From Pseudonocardia sp. (GTDB lineage: Bacteria > Actinomycetota > Actinomycetes > Mycobacteriales > Pseudonocardiaceae), in NCBI GenBank assembly GCA_029263115.1, contig JAJCYC010000237.1, positions 1-47,667 of the forward strand: a stretch of 47,667 bases of DNA, read 5' to 3'. The notes beneath the pieces are model-generated. The model made no database searches. It saw nothing but the letters and a program-made list of their open reading frames with translations, and was not told where the DNA came from. A program made the position numbers and the translations under genes. Positions 40,328-47,667 of this stretch are shown here, one piece after another (positions within the stretch are counted from its first letter, which is position 1; each line of letters starts with the position of its first letter).

Positions 40328-43300
40328 ATGGTCTCACCACTCTGCACACCACAGCGCGCGCACATCTCGCCGCCGGGGCAACTCCCTGCGCAGGGCCACG
40401 AGCGGGTGCGGGTGGCCTTCGTCGGTGACGGCCCGTTGCTACCCGCCTGCGCCGAACACGCACTCGGGCTCGGCCTCGACGTGGTACTTGTGGCAACCGA
40501 GGACACCGAGGTCGCCGGCTGGGCGCGCTCAGCCGCGGTCCAGGTCATCGCGCCGGACGGCGGCCTGGCCGAGGCGCTCGTCACGGCCGGGGCGTCGGTG
40601 TTGCTCAGCGTGGCCAACCTGCGCCTGCTGCCCGCGTCGGTCCTGGAGGCGGTCTCGACCGCGGTCAACTTCCACGACGGCCCGCTGCCGGGGTACGCCG
40701 GGCGCAACGTCACGTCGTGGGCGCTGCTGGCCGACGAGCCGACCCACGCGGTCACCTGGCACCTGATGCAGGCGCGCGCCGACACCGGCGCCGTGGTGGC
40801 CACGGCGGCGTGGCCGGTGAGCCCGGACGCGACCGCCGAAACGCTCAACAAGCGGTGCTTTGCCGAGGGTCTCGCCACCTTCGCCGAGGTGGCCTCGGGA
40901 CTGGCCAGCGCGACGCTGCCGGCCACCCCGCAGCCGCCCGGCACCCGGCGGTTGTGCCGATCGACCGATCGCCTCGGGGCGCGTTCCCTGCTCGACCCGG
41001 CCCGGCCCGCGGCGGAACTGGCCCGTACGGTGCGTGCGCTGGACTTCGGTGCCCGGGTGCCGAACCCCATCGGCGTTCTGCGCGCCGTCAGCGGCGGCCG
41101 GGGCTGGCTGGTCACCGAAGCGAGCGCGGATGGCACCGGCGCGGGTGTCGCCGTGGCGACCGCTGACGGTGAGCTGCGGGTCACCCGGATCACCCGGCTC
41201 GACGGTGCGCCGACCGAGCCGAGCCAGGTGGAGCTGGGTTCCGGGGTCCCACCGCGGCTGGCGGCCGCGCTCGACGAGCTCGACAACGAACTGGCACGCC
41301 AGGAGCCCGGCTGGATCTCCCGCCTGAGCGGTGTCAATCCGATCGAGCTCCCGGTTCGGCCGGGCCAGGGCCGTGGTTGGCGGGAGATCGCCGTACGGGG
41401 CCCGAGCGCCCGCCGGCTGGACCCGCCCACTGCAGTCGCCGTGGGCGCGGCATGGCTGGCCCGGCTGACCGGCGCCGACGAGGTCACGATCGGTGTGGTG
41501 CCGGACCGGGCGACCGCCGACCGGCTCGACGGGCTCGCGCCGCTGGCCGCCCCGCCGGTGCTGACCATCCGCCCGGATGCCCCGGCCCTCCCGGCAGCGG
41601 AGCTGGCCGACTGCGCGGCCCGGGGCCCTTGGCTGGTCGACCTCATCGCCCGTACCCCGGCGCTCGCCGGTCGAGCGGCGCCGGCCGTCGTCGTCGACCT
41701 GGTCGGCGTGGCCGAGTCGTTGCCCGGTGAGGTGCTGCGGTTGTCGTGCCGGGCGGACGGCAGTGTCGTGCTCGGCCACGACCGGGCCGCGATCCACGAA
41801 GCGGACGCCGCCCGGTTTGCCCGGCAGCTGGCCGGGTTCGTGACCTCCGCCGGTGGCCCGGAGCGCCTCGCCGAGCTGTCTCTGGTCGAGCTCGACGGTG
41901 CCGATGCCTCGTGGGCGGTCGGGGGCCGTTCCGGTCACGACCGTGGCCGCAGCGCATGGGACGAGGTGCGGGCCGGGCTCGAACGCCGCGCCGAGCAGCC
42001 CGTGCTCAGCGACGCCTCAGGGCGCGCGGTGCGCGGAGGCGAACTGGTCGGGCTGGCCCAGGGGCTGGCCACGACGCTGGCCGAGCGCGGGGTCGGCCGC
42101 GGCGACCGGGTCGGCCTGGCGGTGGAGCGGGGGGTGGACCTGGTGGTCGCGGCCCTGGGCATCCTCGCCTCCGGCGCGGCCTACGTCCCGCTCGACCCGA
42201 CCTACCCGGACGAAAGGCTGGCGATGATGGCCGCGGACGCCGGCCTCGCCGCGGTGCTGGCCACCAGTGCCGCCGTCGGCACGCGGGTGGCCCCCGGGGT
42301 CGCCCTGGTCGATCCGAGGACGCCGGCCTGCGATCGGCGTTCCGCGCCGGCCGGGCCGACCCCGCACGACACCGCCTACGTGATCTACACCTCGGGCTCC
42401 ACCGGCCGCCCCAAGGGCGTCGTCGTCGAGCACCGTCAGCTGGTGCATTTCTTCGCCACGATGGACGAGGTCGTCGACCAGGACCCGCCCGGGACCTGGC
42501 TCGCCGTCACCAGTCCATCGTTCGACATCTCGGTCCTGGAGCTGCTGTGGACCCTGGCCCGTGGCTTCGACGTCGTCGTGGCGCCCGACCGGGTCGGGTC
42601 GGCATCGGCGCCACTGCCGGTCCCGAAACTGAGCCTGTTCTTCTTCGCCGCGAGCTCGGCCGACGGCTACGGCCTGCTGCTCGACGGTGCGCGGGCGGCC
42701 GACCGGCTGGGCCTGCACGCCGTCTGGACCCCGGAGCGCCACTTCCACGACTTCGGTGGCCCCTACCCGAACCCCGCGGTGACCGGCGCCGCGCTGGCCG
42801 CGGTGACCGAGCGGGTACACGTTCGCGCCGGCAGCACGGTGCTGCCGCTGCACTCCCCGATCCGGGTGGCCGAGGAGTGGGCCGTGGTCGACCAGCTCTC
42901 CGGCGGCCGGGTCGGGGTGTCGTTCGCCACCGGTTGGCAGCCCGACGACTTCGTCCTCAACCCCTCGGCCCGGCCGGGGGACAAGCAGCGGCTGATCACC
43001 GACATCGAGCTGGTTCGCCGGCTGTGGCGTGGTGAGACGGTCAAGCTGCCCGGTATCGGCGACCAACCCGTCGCGGTCCGGACCTTGCCCCGTCCGGTGC
43101 AGGCCGAGCTCCCGATCTGGCTCACCTCGGCCGGGTCCGCCTCGACCTTCGAGCTGGCGGGCCAGCTCGGGGCCGGGGTCCTGACCCACCTGTTGGGCCA
43201 GCGTCCCGACGCCCTGGCCCAGAACGTGGCTGCCTACCGGGCGGCGTGGCGGTCCGCCGGCCATCCCGGCACCGGGCACGTCACGCTCATGCTGCACACC

Positions 43301-44857
43301 TTCCTGGGCCACGACGCCGAGCGCGTCGCCGCCCTGGTGCGGGAGCCGATGAAGACCTACCTGGGCACCTCGGTGTCGCTGCTGCGTGACGTCGCGTCGA
43401 CGTTCCCGACGTTCCAGTCCGGTGGCAAGGTCGACGACGCCGCCATCGCGGCGCTGGCCCCCGATGAGCTCGATGCGCTTCTCGGCGTCGCGGCGGACCG
43501 CTACTGCGCCGAGGCCGGCCTGATCGGCACCCCCGCCGAGGTCGCCGAACGGGCGGTCGCGCTGGTCGGTCTGGACATCGACGAGTTCGCCTGCCTGGTG
43601 GACTTCGGTGTCGACGACGCGGAGGTGCTGGCGGCGATCGAGCTGCTGCCGACTTTCGAGGAGGCCCTGCGCACCCGGCTGGCCGCCCACGCGGCCGACA
43701 TCGCCGCGCCGGTCGCGCTGGCCGGTATCGCCGAGCGTCACGGTGTGACCCACCTGCAGTGCACCCCGTCCCAGGCAGCCATGCTCGTGGGGGACCCGAC
43801 AGAGCGCGTGCTGCTCGGCGGGCTCCGGCACCTGCTGGTCGGCGGCGAGGCACTGCCCCCCGACCTCGCGGACCAGCTGCGCCAGGCCGTGCCCGGTCGG
43901 TTGACCAACGTCTACGGTCCGACCGAGACGACGGTCTGGTCACTGAGCCACGAGCTGTCGGCGGGCCGGACGGGCCCGGTGCCGATCGGTCGCCCGCTGG
44001 CCAACACCACGATCGGCGTGCTGGACGGGCGCGGACGGCTGATGCCGGTGGGCTGCGTCGGCGAGCTGGCGATCGGCGGCGAGGGTGTGACCGCCGGCTA
44101 TCACGACCGCCCCGAACTGACCGCCGATCGGTTCCGGTCGGTCGAGGGCCTCGGTCGCGCCTATCTCACCGGCGACGTCGTCCGGGTCGACCCGGACACC
44201 GGGGAGTGCGCTTTCCTGGGCCGGCGCGACAACCAGATCAAGCTGCGCGGCCACCGGATCGAACTCGGTGAGATCGAGGCGGTCCTGGCCGACGCGCCCG
44301 GCGTCGGACGGGCCGCGGTCACCGCCATCGGGACCGGTGCAGGCGCCAACCTCGTCGGTTATCTCGTCCCGGAGCCCGGAGCAGCAACCGTCGACGAATT
44401 CGCCGTGCGCACCCATGCCGAGGCGCGGCTTGCTCCGATCATGATGCCGAGCCAGCTGGTGACTCTCCCGGCGTTCCCGCTCACCCCCAACGGCAAGCTC
44501 GACCGCGCCGCACTGCCGGCGCCGGGCGCGGCCGAACCGGTGGGGCCACCGGTGGGTGACAAGGAGTTGTGCACGGCGACGGCCTGGGCCGAAGTCCTGG
44601 GCCGACAGATCGGGCGGGACGAGAACTTCTTCGACGCTGGCGGCAACTCGCTGGCCGCTGTCCAGGTGTTCCGCGCCCTGGCCGGGACGGCGCCCCGGCT
44701 CAAGCTGACCGACGTGTTCCGATATCCCACCGTACGACTGCTCGCCGCGCACCTCGATCGCCAGTCGAACAGTGCGGTTGCGGCGGCCGGCTCCGAACGA
44801 CCAGCCAGCCGCGGTGACCGACGCCGCGCCCTGCTCGCACAACGGGAGCGCACATGA
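40328..44857 (+). CDS. NRPS: formyltransferase, partial C, glycine A domain interrupted by luciferase-like monooxygenase, PCP
   Basis: A 1509-residue synthetase. Residues about 27-210 form a formyltransferase domain with Asn114, His116 (VNFHDGPLPGYAG) and Asp152 (ARADTG) in the catalytic positions. Residues about 340-525 resemble only the acceptor half of a condensation domain; no HHxxxDG is present. The adenylation domain runs from about 555: A2 YVPLDPTYPDERL, A3 YVIYTSGSTGRPKG (684-697), A4 FDIS (732-735). A luciferase-like FMN monooxygenase interrupts it (about 766-1110; FFFAASSADGYGLLLDGARA, AEEWAVVDQLSGGRVG). The domain resumes near 1122: A5 VYGPTET, A7 YLTGD, A8 RGHRIELGEIE, A10 PNGK. 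Substrate-code positions read DILQLGVVWK, which is glycine-like. PCP Ser1441 lies in DAGGNSL. Start chosen for GGGGGCGG upstream. It overlaps the PKS gene (ATGA). Confidence 0.9.
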   Translation: MVSPLCTPQRAHISPPGQLPAQGHERVRVAFVGDGPLLPACAEHALGLGLDVVLVATEDTEVAGWARSAAVQVIAPDGGLAEALVTAGASVLLSVANLRLLPASVLEAVSTAVNFHDGPLPGYAGRNVTSWALLADEPTHAVTWHLMQARADTGAVVATAAWPVSPDATAETLNKRCFAEGLATFAEVASGLASATLPATPQPPGTRRLCRSTDRLGARSLLDPARPAAELARTVRALDFGARVPNPIGVLRAVSGGRGWLVTEASADGTGAGVAVATADGELRVTRITRLDGAPTEPSQVELGSGVPPRLAAALDELDNELARQEPGWISRLSGVNPIELPVRPGQGRGWREIAVRGPSARRLDPPTAVAVGAAWLARLTGADEVTIGVVPDRATADRLDGLAPLAAPPVLTIRPDAPALPAAELADCAARGPWLVDLIARTPALAGRAAPAVVVDLVGVAESLPGEVLRLSCRADGSVVLGHDRAAIHEADAARFARQLAGFVTSAGGPERLAELSLVELDGADASWAVGGRSGHDRGRSAWDEVRAGLERRAEQPVLSDASGRAVRGGELVGLAQGLATTLAERGVGRGDRVGLAVERGVDLVVAALGILASGAAYVPLDPTYPDERLAMMAADAGLAAVLATSAAVGTRVAPGVALVDPRTPACDRRSAPAGPTPHDTAYVIYTSGSTGRPKGVVVEHRQLVHFFATMDEVVDQDPPGTWLAVTSPSFDISVLELLWTLARGFDVVVAPDRVGSASAPLPVPKLSLFFFAASSADGYGLLLDGARAADRLGLHAVWTPERHFHDFGGPYPNPAVTGAALAAVTERVHVRAGSTVLPLHSPIRVAEEWAVVDQLSGGRVGVSFATGWQPDDFVLNPSARPGDKQRLITDIELVRRLWRGETVKLPGIGDQPVAVRTLPRPVQAELPIWLTSAGSASTFELAGQLGAGVLTHLLGQRPDALAQNVAAYRAAWRSAGHPGTGHVTLMLHTFLGHDAERVAALVREPMKTYLGTSVSLLRDVASTFPTFQSGGKVDDAAIAALAPDELDALLGVAADRYCAEAGLIGTPAEVAERAVALVGLDIDEFACLVDFGVDDAEVLAAIELLPTFEEALRTRLAAHAADIAAPVALAGIAERHGVTHLQCTPSQAAMLVGDPTERVLLGGLRHLLVGGEALPPDLADQLRQAVPGRLTNVYGPTETTVWSLSHELSAGRTGPVPIGRPLANTTIGVLDGRGRLMPVGCVGELAIGGEGVTAGYHDRPELTADRFRSVEGLGRAYLTGDVVRVDPDTGECAFLGRRDNQIKLRGHRIELGEIEAVLADAPGVGRAAVTAIGTGAGANLVGYLVPEPGAATVDEFAVRTHAEARLAPIMMPSQLVTLPAFPLTPNGKLDRAALPAPGAAEPVGPPVGDKELCTATAWAEVLGRQIGRDENFFDAGGNSLAAVQVFRALAGTAPRLKLTDVFRYPTVRLLAAHLDRQSNSAVAAAGSERPASRGDRRRALLAQRERT

Positions 44858-47544
44858 CAGACATCGCCATCGTCGGCATGGCCGGACGCTTCCCCGGTGC
44901 CCCGGACGTCGACGCCCTGTGGGAGCTCGTGCGCGACGGCCGCGAGGGCCTGGTCGACCTGGACGATGCCGACCTGCTGGCCGCAGGCGTGGACCCGGAC
45001 ACGATCGCCGACCCGGACTACGTGAAGCGGGCCGGGGTGCTGGCCGAGGTCGACTGCTTCGACGCCGCGCTGTTCGGTATCGGACCCGGCGACGCGGCCG
45101 TGATGGACCCCCAGCACCGCCTGCTTCTGGAGTGCGCGTGGGCCACCCTTGAGGCCAGTGGCCACGTACCCGGGAACTTCCCCGGATCGGTGGGGGTGTT
45201 CGCCGGTTGCGGGCCGAACACCTACCTGCTGCACAACTTGCTCACCCGGCCCGAGGTGGTCGAGCGGCTCGGCTGGTTCCTGCTGCGGCACACCGGCAAT
45301 GACAAGGATTTCCTGAGCACCGGCATCTCCTACCGCCTCGACCTGCGCGGGCCGAGTGTGGCGGTCCAGACGGCCTGCTCGACCTCGCTGGTCGCGGTGC
45401 ACATGGCAGCTCAGAGCCTGTTGTCGCTGGAGTGCGACATGGCACTGGCCGGCGGGGTGACGGTGGACGTGCCGCACGGGGTCGGCTACCGCTATGCCGA
45501 GGGCGAGGTGGTCTCTCCCGAGGGCAAGTGTCGGCCGTTCGACATCAAGTCCGCCGGCACAGTCCTGGGCAGCGGGGTGGGGATGGTTGCGCTGCGCAGG
45601 CTCGAGGACGCCGAGGTGGACGGCGACACGGTGCTCGCGGTGATCAAGGGCACGGCAGTCAACAACGACGGCACCCGCAAGGTCGGCTACCTCGCGCCGA
45701 GCGTCGACGGGCACATCGAGGTCGCCAGAGAGGCCCTGGCCGTGGCCGGTGTGGACCCGGCGACCGTCGGGTTGTTGGAGGCGCACGGCACCGGCACCGC
45801 GGTCGGTGACCCGATAGAGGTCGCGGCGCTCACCGAGGCCTACGCGGCCGGCGAGGAGCGTGGCTGGTGCCGCCTCGCCTCGACGAAGGCCAACATAGGC
45901 CACTGCGACACCGCCGCCGGGATCGCCAGCCTGATCAGCGCGGTGCAGGCACTACGGCACCGCTGGCTGCCGCCACTGGCCGGCTTCACCGCGCCGAACC
46001 CGCTGCTCGACCTCGACCGCACGCCGTTCCATCTGTCCTCGACCGGTTCGGCCTGGCCGGCCGGAGCCACTCCTCGGCGGGCCGCGGTGAGCAACCTGGG
46101 CATCGGCGGCACGAACGCGCACGTCGTGCTGGAAGAGGCAGCCGAGCCGCGGCGGGGGCCGTCCGGCGGCCCGGCGCTGCTGCTCGTCTCGGCCGCCACC
46201 GCGGACGGCGCGGACGCCGCCGTGACCCGGCTGTCCAGATACCTGGGTGACCGACCGACCACGGATCGCCCCGCGGCCGCACACACCCTGCTGACCGGAC
46301 GGCGCCGGTTCGCCCAGCGGCGGGCGCTGGTGGCCGACAGCGGCGGCACGGCGTCGATCGGCGTGTCCGACGGACCCGACGATGCCGCGCCTCGGGTGGT
46401 GTTCTGCTTCCCCGGGGGCGGCTCGGGCTACCCGGGGATGGCCGCCGGGCTGCTCGTCGGCGACAGCCGTTTCGACACGTTTCGTTCCGCCTTCCAGGAG
46501 GTCCGTACCGCCCTCGCCGACCACGGCGGCCCCGACGTGGCCCACTACCTGGATCCCGGCGCGGACGCTGCGGCCATGCGCCGCACCACGGTGTCTCTGC
46601 CGACCGTGCTCGCCGTCGAGCTTGCGCTGGCTCGCCAGTTGCGGGCCTGGGGGATCACCCCGGCGGCGACGCTGGGGCACAGCCTCGGGGAGTACTCCGC
46701 GGCCCACCTGGCCGGTGTGCTCGACCTCGACGGGTTGGCGAAGCTGGTCGTCTGCCGGTCACAGCTGGTCGAACGGGTCAGCGGGGCAGGTGGAGCGATG
46801 GCCGCGGTGTCGATGTCGGAACGCGATCTACTGCCCTACCTCGGCGCGGAGCTGTCGCTGGCCGCGGTCAACGCGCCTGACGAGTGCACCGTCTCCGGCC
46901 CGGTGCATGCAGTGGACGAGCTGCAGCGCCGGTTGGAGTCACGGGAATCGGTCGACGCCGCCGTGCACCGGCTCGGGCTCGCGGCGGCCGGCCACTCGAG
47001 CCTGCTCGACCCGGTGCTGGAGGAGTTCGCCTCGGTGGCGGCCCAGGTCCCGTTGCGGGCGCCGACCTCGCCGTACATCACCAACGTGACCGGTCGGTGG
47101 GCCACGGCCGAGGATCTCGCCGACCCCCGCTGGTGGGTCCGTCATCTACGCGGCACGGTGCGCTTCGCCGACGGGCTGGCCACCGCGCTGGGCGGCGGTC
47201 CCACCATCCTGCTGGAGGTCGGCCCCGGTCACGCGCTGAGCAGCTACGCCGGGTTGAGCGAACCCGGCCCGGTCGCCTCGGTTCCCATGATGCGCCACCC
47301 CACGGAGTCCGGTCCCGACGACGTCCACCTACTCGGCGCACTCGGCCGGGGATGGACAGTCGGGATGGAAGCCTACTGGGCCAGCGTCGTCGCTCCGCCG
47401 GGCCCGCGCCGGCAGGTGCCGCTGCCCGGCTACCCGTTCGCCCGCACCAAGCACTGGATCGGCCCGCCGATCCAGGCTGCCTCGCGGGCCGCGCGACGGG
47501 GGCCCCGGCCGCTCGATTCCTGGGCCAGCAGGGCCTCGGCGTAG
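44854..47544 (+). CDS. Type I PKS, KS-AT only, probably truncated by an insertion sequence
   Basis: An 896-residue protein. The ketosynthase (1-430) has Cys175 in TACSTS, His311 in EAHGTGT and His350 in NIGHCDTAAG, so it should be active. VNNDGTRKVGYLAPSVDGH is the form seen in hybrid NRPS/PKS ketosynthases that take chains from carrier proteins of peptide modules. The acyltransferase (about 515-800) has Ser610 in GHSLGEYSAAHLAG and His714 in AAGHSSLLDP; malonyl-CoA is my tentative extender. The post-AT linker PLPGYPFARTKHWIG is present, after which about 26 low-complexity residues lead to TAG at 47,542. No ACP, KR or TE follows, so the module is incomplete. An ISAs1-like element begins at or near the stop. 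ATG overlaps the NRPS stop by 4 bases. Confidence 0.88.
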   Translation: MTDIAIVGMAGRFPGAPDVDALWELVRDGREGLVDLDDADLLAAGVDPDTIADPDYVKRAGVLAEVDCFDAALFGIGPGDAAVMDPQHRLLLECAWATLEASGHVPGNFPGSVGVFAGCGPNTYLLHNLLTRPEVVERLGWFLLRHTGNDKDFLSTGISYRLDLRGPSVAVQTACSTSLVAVHMAAQSLLSLECDMALAGGVTVDVPHGVGYRYAEGEVVSPEGKCRPFDIKSAGTVLGSGVGMVALRRLEDAEVDGDTVLAVIKGTAVNNDGTRKVGYLAPSVDGHIEVAREALAVAGVDPATVGLLEAHGTGTAVGDPIEVAALTEAYAAGEERGWCRLASTKANIGHCDTAAGIASLISAVQALRHRWLPPLAGFTAPNPLLDLDRTPFHLSSTGSAWPAGATPRRAAVSNLGIGGTNAHVVLEEAAEPRRGPSGGPALLLVSAATADGADAAVTRLSRYLGDRPTTDRPAAAHTLLTGRRRFAQRRALVADSGGTASIGVSDGPDDAAPRVVFCFPGGGSGYPGMAAGLLVGDSRFDTFRSAFQEVRTALADHGGPDVAHYLDPGADAAAMRRTTVSLPTVLAVELALARQLRAWGITPAATLGHSLGEYSAAHLAGVLDLDGLAKLVVCRSQLVERVSGAGGAMAAVSMSERDLLPYLGAELSLAAVNAPDECTVSGPVHAVDELQRRLESRESVDAAVHRLGLAAAGHSSLLDPVLEEFASVAAQVPLRAPTSPYITNVTGRWATAEDLADPRWWVRHLRGTVRFADGLATALGGGPTILLEVGPGHALSSYAGLSEPGPVASVPMMRHPTESGPDDVHLLGALGRGWTVGMEAYWASVVAPPGPRRQVPLPGYPFARTKHWIGPPIQAASRAARRGPRPLDSWASRASA

Positions 47545-47667
47545 TTGATCTGCCCGTTATGTGAGCAGGTCGAGGGCGCGGTTGGGGTGTCGGGCGGTGT
47601 GTCGGCAGGCTTGGGCGATGTTGCTGGCGCCGGCCAGTCGGTGGCGGCTGACCGCGAAGTTGCGCAG
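47529..47667. mobile_element. ISAs1-like insertion sequence, one end visible
   Basis: The right edge of the window holds the 3' end of a leftward transposase gene and a short flank that should contain the element's terminal inverted repeat. CAGGGCCTCGGCGTAGTTGA begins at 47,529. A CAGGG start would suit an ISAs1-family end, but the other end is outside the window and the boundary is therefore a guess. If it is right, the PKS stop codon at 47,542-47,544 lies inside the element. Confidence 0.5.
47557..47667 (-). CDS. ISAs1-like transposase, C-terminal 36 residues only
   Basis: Reading leftward from the window edge the frame gives LRNFAVSRHRLAGASNIAQA and continues CRHTARHPNRALDLLT before TAA at 47,559-47,557. 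The pattern LRNxA..xLRLAGxxNIAxAxRHxARxPxRxLxLL is the familiar C-terminus of ISAs1-family DDE transposases. The catalytic domain and start lie beyond the window. Whether the full gene is intact cannot be seen. It is convergent with the PKS gene, leaving only 12 bases between the two stops. Confidence 0.7.
   Translation of the reverse strand: MRNFAVSRHRLAGASNIAQACRHTARHPNRALDLLT

Noticed and set aside
42017-43831. 604-codon minus-strand frame inside the NRPS
   Set aside because: It overlaps the monooxygenase and A-domain motifs entirely and has no recognisable domain.

Overview
The window is very GC-rich DNA with GTG and TTG starts and stop/start overlaps such as ATGA and GTGA. It carries an aminopeptidase N gene close to a CtaJ-like/DUF5130 pair. 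These traits point to an actinobacterium, probably a Pseudonocardiaceae-like soil genus; that placement is inference and no rRNA or other marker gene is present. No tRNA, rRNA or CRISPR array was seen.

Layout. (1) 1-5.75 kb is chromosomal housekeeping: the 3' part of pepN, a small lipoprotein, a UDP-glucose/GDP-mannose-type 6-dehydrogenase, then a leftward group of amidase, CtaJ-like protein and DUF5130 protein. (2) 5.9-10.6 kb is a small rightward cassette: Wzz/BY-kinase-like protein, Wzy-like polymerase and a secreted beta-helix protein. (3) 10.7-11.5 kb is a leftward HlyD-like lipoprotein. (4) 11.85-24.7 kb is one tightly overlapping rightward unit: shortened Wzz-like protein, GT4, asparagine synthase, bi-domain oxidoreductase, heparinase-like protein, beta-helix lipoprotein, Wzy-like polymerase, second GT4 and PAP2 phosphatase. 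(5) 24.7-40.0 kb is a leftward unit that meets it head-on. Read in transcription order from 39,990 it holds sugar-1-P transferase, C-methyltransferase, nucleotidyltransferase, PIG-L deacetylase, SDR epimerase, a diverged C-methyltransferase, acyltransferase, GT-C-like membrane protein, flippase, GT2, pyruvyltransferase, aminotransferase and 3,5-epimerase. (6) 40.3-47.5 kb is the start of a hybrid NRPS/PKS locus that stops at the edge of an ISAs1-like insertion sequence.

How it fits together. Regions 2-5 form a complete Wzx/Wzy-type exopolysaccharide locus. The WbaP-like enzyme primes the lipid carrier, glycosyltransferases build the repeat unit, a flippase exports it, two Wzy-like proteins polymerise it, and Wzz-like proteins could set length. 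Modification enzymes suggest a decorated polymer with branched C-methyl sugar, uronamide, pyruvyl and acyl groups. The 6-dehydrogenase at 2.1 kb could supply the uronic acid.

Most unusual element. The NRPS at 40,328-44,857 has an N-terminal formyltransferase domain, what looks like only the acceptor half of a condensation domain, and a glycine-type adenylation domain (code read here as DILQLGVVWK) split between core motifs A4 and A5 by a luciferase-like monooxygenase. A carrier domain follows, and the next gene is a KS-AT protein with no carrier domain. This looks like a starter module for an oxidised N-formylglycine unit, with the assembly line broken by the insertion sequence at the right edge.
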